Assembly (NCBI GenBank): GCA_903907475.1
Contig: CAIVOB010000086.1
Coordinates: forward strand, 1-9,531
Origin: Candidatus Omnitrophota bacterium
GTDB taxonomy: Bacteria; Omnitrophota; Gorgyraeia; Gygaellales; Profunditerraquicolaceae
Direction of reading: 5' to 3'
DNA length: 9,531 nt
In this document: positions 4,050-9,531 of the stretch, piece after piece
Layout: the number at the start of each line of letters is the position of its first letter
How positions within the stretch are numbered: the stretch's first letter is position 1
Notes under the pieces: model-generated
Database searches by the model: none
What the model saw: the letters and a program-made list of their open reading frames with translations, nothing else
Told to the model about the DNA's origin: nothing
Program-made: the position numbers and the translations under genes

Positions 4050-4078
4050 ATTCTAACTTAAAATATAAATTTTTGCAA
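4050..4078 (-). promoter_or_regulatory. Sigma70-type promoter of the tRNA fragment
   Basis: TTGCAA (4078-4073) and TAGAAT (4055-4050) are exactly 17 bases apart on the minus strand. The start would fall near 4043, about 14 nt before the mature 5' end at 4029, a normal pre-tRNA leader. The -35 lies 14 bases after the stop of the lipoprotein protease gene. Confidence 0.65.
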
Positions 4079-4091
4079 GCAGCCTTTTCCC

Positions 4092-4685
4092 CTATTCTCT
4101 TTCCAAATGACTGTCCACATAAGTCGCCATAAGTTCAGCAGTTTTCTCAGGAGGAACAACTTTAAAATAATTATCAATCACCGCATGGGCCAACTCATGA
4201 GAAATTACCGAGTCCGAAATATCCTGCAGCGAAGTATAAATTGTACTTTGGCCATAAATATAAAAAGACTTGTAATTTTCTACCGCGCCAAAAAGGCTTG
4301 TATATTCCTGGCTCAACTCCCTGCGATTCCGAAAGACCTTAATTTTAACCTCCAAATAAGGCGGATACATCGCTAATATCTGCTCTGCCCGCAACAAAAT
4401 CGACTCTAGCCTCGAGCTAATTCTTTTTTCTATCTGGTAATCTGAATTGGAAAAAAGGTCCCGCTCAACCGCGGAAACAGTAAAATATCGCGTGCGCAAC
4501 CGGGCTTCTAATCTTCGTAAATTGATATCTGAGGGGTAGGAAATAGTAACTTGATTACTTTTATAGGAGATCCAGACCGGCGCCTCTGCTTCATCACTCG
4601 CATTTATCGCCGCATCGCCAAAAAAAGCCTGGCACCCTGCCAAAACAAATCCCGCAACGATTAGGCTAAAGAGGCGTATTTTCAT
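4092..4685 (-). CDS. Predicted zinc metalloprotease lipoprotein (HExxH)
   Basis: The 197-aa product begins MKIRLFSLIVAGFVLAGCQA, with lipobox LAGC and lipidation expected at Cys18. After a short acidic linker comes a domain ending in the segment SDSVISHELAHAVIDNYF, with the zinc signature H163-E164-L-A-H167. Glu184 in PPEKTAELMATYVDSHL lies 17 residues further and fits the third ligand of gluzincin-type (peptidase MA clan) enzymes. The order predicts a membrane-tethered extracytoplasmic protease, perhaps for maturation of surface proteins; the substrate is unknown. It starts 9 bases after the HAMP gene's stop and is the last gene of the glycan operon. No clear ribosome binding site is seen, so translation may depend on coupling. 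No terminator is evident before the tRNA promoter. Confidence 0.8.
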   Translation of the reverse strand: MKIRLFSLIVAGFVLAGCQAFFGDAAINASDEAEAPVWISYKSNQVTISYPSDINLRRLEARLRTRYFTVSAVERDLFSNSDYQIEKRISSRLESILLRAEQILAMYPPYLEVKIKVFRNRRELSQEYTSLFGAVENYKSFYIYGQSTIYTSLQDISDSVISHELAHAVIDNYFKVVPPEKTAELMATYVDSHLERE

Positions 4686-4694
4686 CTACATTAT

Positions 4695-5240
4695 TTAACA
4701 CTTAAATTTCTTTAAAAGATCTTTAACATTCTCCAACTTCGCTTGTTCTTTTTCCGGCAAAGCGGCAGTAGAAATATCAGTAATTTCCTGTTTCACCTCG
4801 CCCACAGTATTACGCATTGTCCTCACCATTTGATTTAAAGATTTTGCCAAATTCTGCAGCTCATCTTTCCTACGCACGTGGATCTCCACCTCTAAATTAC
4901 CACTATTAACCTCAGCAATATCTTTTTCCAGTCGGTAAAGCGGACCAGCAATGCGATGCGAAATAAAAAGTGTAATAACAATAGTAATTAACCCGGTAAT
5001 AATAATCGCCACCAAGCTGCTTAAAATTAAAATCGGCAGCATAAAATCCGCCGTGCTTTTTAACGTTAAGCGCGAATTTTCAAATACCGTGGTCGTGCTG
5101 GCAAGAGAAAGCACATAAACAATTGCCGCGATAGTCAGAGCGGAAAGAATAATTACCGCGCAAAATTTTAAGATAAAATTCATCTGGAATCCCATCTTCA
5201 CAATCCGGATTCTTCGGCGTTTAAGCATATTATTCTCCAT
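4695..5240 (-). CDS. Two-TM HAMP-domain membrane protein without output domain
   Basis: I choose ATG at 5240 because GGGAGG lies five bases upstream; ATG at 5228, one base after the preceding gene's stop, is the main alternative, and the GTG at 5246 is inside the ribosome binding site. The product is about 181 aa. A basic N-terminus (KRRRIRIVK) is followed by TM1 (about 24-46), a short periplasmic loop, TM2 (about 67-94) and a HAMP domain (about 92-145) with the conserved proline in RIAGPLYRLE and the second helix KDELQNLAKSLNQM. About 35 coiled-coil-like residues follow and then the protein ends, so kinase, cyclase and chemotaxis signalling domains are absent. It may relay or buffer a signal or act as a membrane assembly partner of its neighbours. 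Domain call is firm; role unknown. Confidence 0.85.
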   Translation of the reverse strand: MENNMLKRRRIRIVKMGFQMNFILKFCAVIILSALTIAAIVYVLSLASTTTVFENSRLTLKSTADFMLPILILSSLVAIIITGLITIVITLFISHRIAGPLYRLEKDIAEVNSGNLEVEIHVRRKDELQNLAKSLNQMVRTMRNTVGEVKQEITDISTAALPEKEQAKLENVKDLLKKFKC

Positions 5241-5829
5241 CAGCACCTCCCGCTAAATTTTTCGCTCCCCGCAACTTAAGATCATTAAAAACTACTTCAT
5301 TTCTTTTAATATTAGCGCTTTTCTTTAAACCATTAATCCAATTATCTAAAAGCACCTGCGCCTGCTTAATTCTCAATCTTTCTTGAATCTGGCCAGCTAT
5401 TTGCGCATAAGGCTCTATTTTCCCCGCGCTTTCTTCACTCAAGCGGCTGTATTCTGCTTTCACTTGTGCCGCACTTACTTTTGCTTGGGCCAAAAACTCC
5501 TCCCCCTTAATATTAATCAGCCTTTTAATCAATGACTGCTTCCAATAATTTTCAATTTCTTTCATGAAAAGTTTATTTTTATCAAGCTCCATCTTTTGAG
5601 CTTCCTGCAAAAGGAGTTCTTTGGTAATAATATCCTGCAAAATTAATTCTTTTCCCGCACCCGGAACTACCATCTTGGCCTCGTATTTAAGATCATCAAC
5701 TGTCACCGCGTAGTTATTCACCTGGACAACAATCTGATCCTTATCCGGCTGCTTGGCACACCCAGTAATTAATGCCGCTGCCAATCCAACCGCCAAAAAA
5801 TAACTAAATTGCTTAAGATTTTTTTTCAT
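5230..5829 (-). CDS. SurA-N-like periplasmic chaperone lipoprotein lacking PPIase domain
   Basis: The 199-aa protein has a lipoprotein signal with ITGC and lipidation expected at Cys24. Residues 32-115 match the SurA N-terminal fold: VVQVNNYAVTVDDLKYEA, then helices in ILQDIITKELLLQEAQKM and the segment ENYWKQSLIKRLI. In full-length relatives a parvulin domain of about 90 residues would follow. Here the sequence passes directly to the C-terminal helix (QIQERLRIKQAQVLLDNWIN, then LKKSANI), so it should be a chaperone without isomerase activity. Short proteins of this kind occur in exopolysaccharide clusters (EpsD-like), which fits the glycan genes upstream. The ribosome binding site AAGGAG overlaps the end of the dehydratase gene, and the 3' end overlaps the HAMP gene, so translation is coupled on both sides. 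Confidence 0.8.
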   Translation of the reverse strand: MKKNLKQFSYFLAVGLAAALITGCAKQPDKDQIVVQVNNYAVTVDDLKYEAKMVVPGAGKELILQDIITKELLLQEAQKMELDKNKLFMKEIENYWKQSLIKRLINIKGEEFLAQAKVSAAQVKAEYSRLSEESAGKIEPYAQIAGQIQERLRIKQAQVLLDNWINGLKKSANIKRNEVVFNDLKLRGAKNLAGGADGE

Positions 5830-5832
5830 ACT

Positions 5833-7671
5833 TTACTCCTTTTCCTTAATGATTTCCTTCATTTTCTTGATTACTTCCAGACTATTCATCATATCCGCCA
5901 GGTGCTTGAGCTCTTTTAATCTCTTGCCTAGCAGCGCTCGATCAAGTTCTTGCGGCTGGTTGGTATAAATTTTTTCATGCTTAGAAGCTTGATCTTTTTC
6001 CTTATCCAAGAGCAACTCTTCGCTGAGCTTTTCCCCCGGACGCATGCCAATAATTTTTATCTCAATATCCTTACCCACCGTCAACCCGGATAAAGCAATC
6101 AAATTTTTCGCAATTTCCATAACCTTAATCTGCTCCCCCATATCCAAAATAAAAAGCTCCCCACCTTGCCCCAGAGCCCCGGCTTGCAAGACTAACATTA
6201 CCGCTTCCCTAACACTCATAAAATAGCGCTCAACATTAGGATCTGTAATCGTAATCGGCCCGCCTTCAGCAATTTGTTTCTTAAATAACGGCACGACGCT
6301 TCCAGAGGAACCCAAAACATTACCAAAACGCACCGCCATAAATTTAGTTTTACTCCCTTTGGCTTTGGCTTGCAGAATCATCTCGGCAATGCGTTTACTC
6401 ATCCCCATCACACTGCTCGGATTAACCGCTTTATCCGTCGAGATAAGAATAAATCTCTCCGCTCCGTAATGATTGGCCGCGTAAATAAGATTCCGGCTGC
6501 CAAAAATATTATTTTTTGCCGCTGCCACCGGGTTTTCTTCCATCAGCGGCACATGTTTATGCGCCGCGGCGTGAAAGACTACTTGAGGCTTATTTTTAGA
6601 AAAAATCTGTTTTAGAAGTCCGACATCACGAATATCTCCGATATAAGTTTTAATTCTAATCCCGGGATATTTTACTTTAAACTCTAGAATTAAAAAATAA
6701 ACAAAATTTTCATGGTGATCAAAAAGTATCACTTCCTTAGGCTCAAAGCGAGCAATTTGCCGCGCGATTTCAGATCCAATCGACCCGCCTGCCCCGGTCA
6801 CGAGCACCACTTTATCTTTAATATAAGCGCTCACGCCTTTTAAATCAATGGAAACGGTCTCGCGCCCCAATAAATCTTCCGGCTGTACCTCACGCGGCTT
6901 AATCACCAGCTTCCCGCTTAAAATTTTATTTAGTTGTGGGGCAATCTTAATTTTGGCCGGCGTTTTTTCACAATAAGATAATATATTGCGCATTTCATCG
7001 CCTCTCACCAGAGGCATCGCAATCACAATTTCATCAACTTCATATTTTTCGCTAATCTTAGGAATATCTTGCCGGCTACCTAATATTTTCACTCCATGCA
7101 CAATCGCATTTAATTTCACCCGGTCATCATCCATAAAACCAATCACCCTGCCCATGCTCGGATTTCTATGATATTCACGCAAAAGCATAATTCCGGTTTC
7201 TCCCGCTCCGACAATTAAAACTTTTTTGGAATGGAAATCATAATTACGATAATAACCTTCTTTTAATAAGCGCGAAACAAACCTCAAACCCCCTACCAAG
7301 CAAGTACATAAAAAGAAATCGATAATAAAAACTGATCTTGGAAATCCTGCCCCGCCTAAAATTACCACACTCGCGATTAAAATCATCGAAGCCATAATAT
7401 TAGCCTTGATGATCTTCCATAAATCATCGATTGAGGCATAAGCCCATAATCCACGGTAAAGCCCAAAAAACCAAAAAACCACCGGTTTTGTAATTACTAA
7501 ACCGATCAGCCCAATATAAAACGCGTTACTATCATCCTTGGGGAGAGAAAACTCAAAACGCAGCAAGAAGCTTACCAGGTAGGAAAATAAAATTGCCCCA
7601 AAATGCGCAAAAAAGATCAGCCCCTTGCGGTAATATAATGGTATATCTTTTCGGAACCCTTTTTTCATCAT
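5833..7671 (-). CDS. NDP-sugar 4,6-dehydratase, WbpM/PglF/CapD family
   Basis: The 612-aa length and layout match the long membrane-bound family: four N-terminal TM helices (about 17-135), a first Rossmann domain with VGAGETG (154-160), a linker with the VQPEDLLGR box (262-270), then a catalytic SDR domain with TGAGGSIG (292-299). The family reaction dehydrates UDP-GlcNAc to UDP-4-keto-6-deoxy-HexNAc using bound NAD. The segment STDKAVNP (411-418) carries the Asp413-Lys414 pair implicated in PglF-type catalysis. The usual SDR Tyr-x3-Lys is Met422-x3-Lys426, as in the WbpM group, so this is a normal family variant. C-terminal GMRPGEKLSEELL (542-554) is also typical. It starts with tandem ATGs (7671, 7668) behind AAGGA and ends 3 bases before the SurA-like gene. 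Confidence 0.93.
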   Translation of the reverse strand: MMKKGFRKDIPLYYRKGLIFFAHFGAILFSYLVSFLLRFEFSLPKDDSNAFYIGLIGLVITKPVVFWFFGLYRGLWAYASIDDLWKIIKANIMASMILIASVVILGGAGFPRSVFIIDFFLCTCLVGGLRFVSRLLKEGYYRNYDFHSKKVLIVGAGETGIMLLREYHRNPSMGRVIGFMDDDRVKLNAIVHGVKILGSRQDIPKISEKYEVDEIVIAMPLVRGDEMRNILSYCEKTPAKIKIAPQLNKILSGKLVIKPREVQPEDLLGRETVSIDLKGVSAYIKDKVVLVTGAGGSIGSEIARQIARFEPKEVILFDHHENFVYFLILEFKVKYPGIRIKTYIGDIRDVGLLKQIFSKNKPQVVFHAAAHKHVPLMEENPVAAAKNNIFGSRNLIYAANHYGAERFILISTDKAVNPSSVMGMSKRIAEMILQAKAKGSKTKFMAVRFGNVLGSSGSVVPLFKKQIAEGGPITITDPNVERYFMSVREAVMLVLQAGALGQGGELFILDMGEQIKVMEIAKNLIALSGLTVGKDIEIKIIGMRPGEKLSEELLLDKEKDQASKHEKIYTNQPQELDRALLGKRLKELKHLADMMNSLEVIKKMKEIIKEKE

Positions 7672-7692
7672 AGCGTCCTTAGTATTCCGCTT

Positions 7693-7701
7693 ATTATAGC
7701 A
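7693..7701 (-). promoter_or_regulatory. Possible internal extended -10 promoter before the dehydratase gene
   Basis: The 35-bp gap between aminotransferase and dehydratase genes holds TGCTATAAT on the minus strand, a perfect extended -10 and -10. No good -35 is visible. It could start a short-leader transcript (near 7686) for the dehydratase and the envelope genes, separating them partly from the upstream glycan genes. Confidence 0.4.
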
Positions 7702-7706
7702 GAATG

Positions 7707-8891
7707 TTACTTTTGTTTCACCGCTTCTTTCATAATTTTCTTTACCTTCTTTACTACCAGCCGCAGATCTTCTTTGTTTAATGTCGGGTGAACGTAAAAC
7801 AGCATCGACGTCTCCCCAATCTCCTTAGCCATCGGCAAACGCTTTTGCCCAGGAATAATTTTTTTAAAAGCCTCTTCTCGGTATACTTCCGGGCATAGAC
7901 CCACCGCGCAAGGAATGCCCTGAAGCGTTAATTCCTGAATGATCCTATCCCGCGACCAGTCAGCTTTTAACATCTCCAGCCGCACATAAACATAATATTT
8001 ATAATAGGCGTGGTAAAATTTCTTCTCCGGAATCACTACTCTCAATCCAGCAATAGCGCTAAAGCCTTGATTTAAGATCTCCGCTAAACCGCGCCGCAGG
8101 CGTACCCAAGCATCTAATTTTCTTAGCATCACCCTACCAACAGCAGCCTGAATTTCAGTCATGCGGTAATTACTGCCGAAACTTTTAATATACCACCGAA
8201 AACCAAAAGCATGCTGTTTCTGAAATACAGTATCAAAATCTCTTCCATGATCCTTCAGGCTCCACGCGGCATGCCAAAATTTCTTATTGTCAGTTACTAA
8301 AAGTCCGCCCTCTCCTACAGTGGTAATAATTTTATCCTGACAAAAAGAAAAACAAGCAATGTCTCCAAAACTACCTACCGGCTTGCCATTATAACGCGCG
8401 CCATGAGCCTGAGCGCAATCCTCAATTAAATAAATTTTATTTTTTAAACAAAGTTGTTTTAATTCTTCAATTTCGCAGGGCCAACCTAGGATATGCACGG
8501 CAATTACTGCCTTAGTGCGCTTGGTAATCGCTTTTTTAACCGCCTCAACTGTCATATTGCCACTCTGATAATCCACGTCCACAAACACCGGAGTCGCACC
8601 TCTTAAAGCCACACAACTTGCCGAAGCGACAAAAGTATGCGGCGTAACGATTACCTCATCCCCCTTACCGATTCCCAAAACCGCCAGCGCTATATCTAAA
8701 GCCACACTGCCATTTGCCAAAGCCACCGCATATTTAACCCCTAAATACTGCGCGTATTCTTTTTCGAAAGTAAATACTTCCTTACCTGTCCATTGATTTA
8801 CCTTGCCAGACTTCAATACTCCAGTTACCGCTTTAATTTCTTCTTTTCCGTAATATGGCCAAGTTCTAAATTGTTTACTTAATTTTTTCAC
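7707..8891 (-). CDS. DegT/DnrJ/EryC1/StrS-family PLP sugar aminotransferase
   Basis: I start at GTG 8891, two bases after the stop of the sugar transferase gene. GGGAG is six bases upstream, and the protein then opens KKLSKQFRTWPYYGKEEI, as family members usually do. The longer frame beginning at 8939 would overlap the upstream gene by 46 bases. The product is about 394 aa. It shows the substrate/PLP region NGSVALDIAL, the DEVIVTPHTFVASASCVALRG segment in two parts, IEDCAQAHGA (Asp158, pyridine nitrogen contact) and FSFCQDKIITTVGEGG with the Schiff-base Lys187. It should transfer an amino group from glutamate to a keto sugar nucleotide, most simply the 4-keto product of the dehydratase encoded next. 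The sugar and position (C3 or C4) cannot be read from sequence alone. Confidence 0.9.
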   Translation of the reverse strand: MKKLSKQFRTWPYYGKEEIKAVTGVLKSGKVNQWTGKEVFTFEKEYAQYLGVKYAVALANGSVALDIALAVLGIGKGDEVIVTPHTFVASASCVALRGATPVFVDVDYQSGNMTVEAVKKAITKRTKAVIAVHILGWPCEIEELKQLCLKNKIYLIEDCAQAHGARYNGKPVGSFGDIACFSFCQDKIITTVGEGGLLVTDNKKFWHAAWSLKDHGRDFDTVFQKQHAFGFRWYIKSFGSNYRMTEIQAAVGRVMLRKLDAWVRLRRGLAEILNQGFSAIAGLRVVIPEKKFYHAYYKYYVYVRLEMLKADWSRDRIIQELTLQGIPCAVGLCPEVYREEAFKKIIPGQKRLPMAKEIGETSMLFYVHPTLNKEDLRLVVKKVKKIMKEAVKQK

Positions 8892-8893
8892 AT

Positions 8894-9478
8894 TTATCTC
8901 CCAAAAACTGTCTCTAATATATACCCAAGATCTTTCCAAAAACTACGATTTGCCACATACTCCCGATTAAGTTTAATTTTATCACGATAAATCACTTCTG
9001 CGTTAAATTTATCCGGATCCGCTTGTTGCGCTAAAAGTTCTTCTTCATTTCGATATTTTAAAGTCGCCGGTCCAGTTATCCCCGGCCTCACACTTAGAAT
9101 TATTCGATCCTCTCCTGCTAATTTATCAGCAAATCCTGGGACATCCGGCCGCGGCCCGACAAAGCTCATATCCCCCTTTAAAACATTCATCAACTGCGGC
9201 AATTCATCTAACTTAAAATTGCGCAAAAAACTGCCCACGGGCGTAATCCGCGGATCATTTTTTACCGTAACGCAGCTACCTATTTTATCCGCATCGATCA
9301 CCATCGTGCGAAATTTCAACAACTTAAAAATTCCACCTTCTAAGCCTACGCGTTCCTGTCGATAAAATATCGGCCCTTTAGAGGTAACTTTCACCAGCAA
9401 TGCTAAAATAATTAAAACTGGTAAAATAATAATTAAACCAAATAAAGAAATATTAAAATCGAAAAAACGTTTCATCAT
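8894..9478 (-). CDS. Short bacterial sugar transferase (monotopic phosphoglycosyl transferase, PglC-like)
   Basis: The 194-aa protein is a minimal member of the PF02397 family. Residues 7-32 form the membrane re-entrant helix with the helix-breaking proline (LP at 19-20). Next come KGPIFYRQERVG, the KFRTM box (55-59), the catalytic Asp-Glu pair in KLDELPQL (D91, E92) and DMSFVGPRPD (103-112). Such enzymes move a phospho-sugar from a UDP-sugar to undecaprenyl phosphate on the cytoplasmic face, starting glycan assembly. It lacks the extra N-terminal TM bundle of WcaJ/WbaP, so it resembles PglC or EpsL-type enzymes. ATG at 9478 follows AAAAGG and directly abuts a probable upstream stop; ATG at 9475 is the alternative. 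Order with the two following genes suggests a diamino- or amino-dideoxy-sugar pathway. Confidence 0.92.
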   Translation of the reverse strand: MMKRFFDFNISLFGLIIILPVLIILALLVKVTSKGPIFYRQERVGLEGGIFKLLKFRTMVIDADKIGSCVTVKNDPRITPVGSFLRNFKLDELPQLMNVLKGDMSFVGPRPDVPGFADKLAGEDRIILSVRPGITGPATLKYRNEEELLAQQADPDKFNAEVIYRDKIKLNREYVANRSFWKDLGYILETVFGR

Positions 9479-9531
9479 TTACCTTTTATTTGCCATTACA
9501 ACTCTGACATACTTCTGCTTGAGCTTAATAA
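9479..9531 (-). CDS. C-terminal end of an upstream gene (partial)
   Basis: Only one minus-strand frame stays open from the right edge. It reads IKLKQKYVRVVMANKR and then TAA (9481-9479), whose stop touches the ATG of the sugar transferase gene. This is the arrangement seen at other junctions of the operon, so it is probably the tail of a co-transcribed gene. Sixteen residues cannot identify it. The other two frames contain stops. Confidence 0.45.
   Translation of the reverse strand, partial: IKLKQKYVRVVMANKR

Noticed and set aside
5833..7671. Missing catalytic Tyr in the dehydratase as a sign of inactivation
   Set aside because: Met in place of Tyr is the normal state in the long WbpM-type subfamily, so it is not an anomaly.
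1..9531. CRISPR array or insertion-sequence ends
   Set aside because: No series of spaced direct repeats and no transposase or terminal inverted repeats were seen; the only tandem repeat is two copies of a 9-mer at 3685-3702.

Overview
The window looks like a piece of a low-GC, Gram-negative-type bacterial genome, probably an environmental or metagenome-derived lineage. Omnitrophota-like is my guess from the protein style, not a demonstrated assignment. Nearly every gene reads on the minus strand. Four genes carry lipoprotein signal peptides, one of them a SurA-like periplasmic chaperone, so the cell envelope probably has an outer membrane.

Two different regions meet near position 3990. The right part (about 4092-9531) is the end of a surface-glycan operon. 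In transcription order it holds the tail of an unknown gene, a short phosphoglycosyl transferase, a DegT-family PLP aminotransferase, a full-length WbpM/PglF-type NDP-sugar 4,6-dehydratase, a SurA-like lipoprotein without a PPIase domain, a two-TM HAMP protein with no output domain, and a lipoprotein with an HELAH metalloprotease motif. The genes are tightly spaced or overlapping. The first three enzymes fit the dehydratase, aminotransferase and membrane phosphoglycosyl transferase steps of a bacillosamine-type 4-amino-4,6-dideoxy sugar pathway. The last three look like an envelope assembly or sensing group.

The left part (1-3990) looks like accessory DNA. It contains an XRE repressor/ImmA-IrrE peptidase pair under a promoter overlapped by an inverted repeat, a small membrane-anchored ORF, a frameshifted zinc-finger gene, an unrecognised 150-aa protein behind a leader with an attenuator-like hairpin, a TPR lipoprotein coupled to a 54-aa protein, a strongly structured minus-strand RNA candidate, and the start of another lipoprotein that runs off the left edge.

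The boundary is marked by the 5' half of a tRNA-Lys(CUU) gene with an intact sigma70-type promoter. The tRNA homology stops in or just after the anticodon loop. It is followed by unrelated sequence, a strong intrinsic terminator and a GC-rich block. This is what integration of an element at a tRNA anticodon loop would leave, although no integrase is visible here. The 700-bp non-coding stretch (3380-4091) also holds a possible divergent promoter and a LacI/cre-like palindrome, and deserves the most attention.
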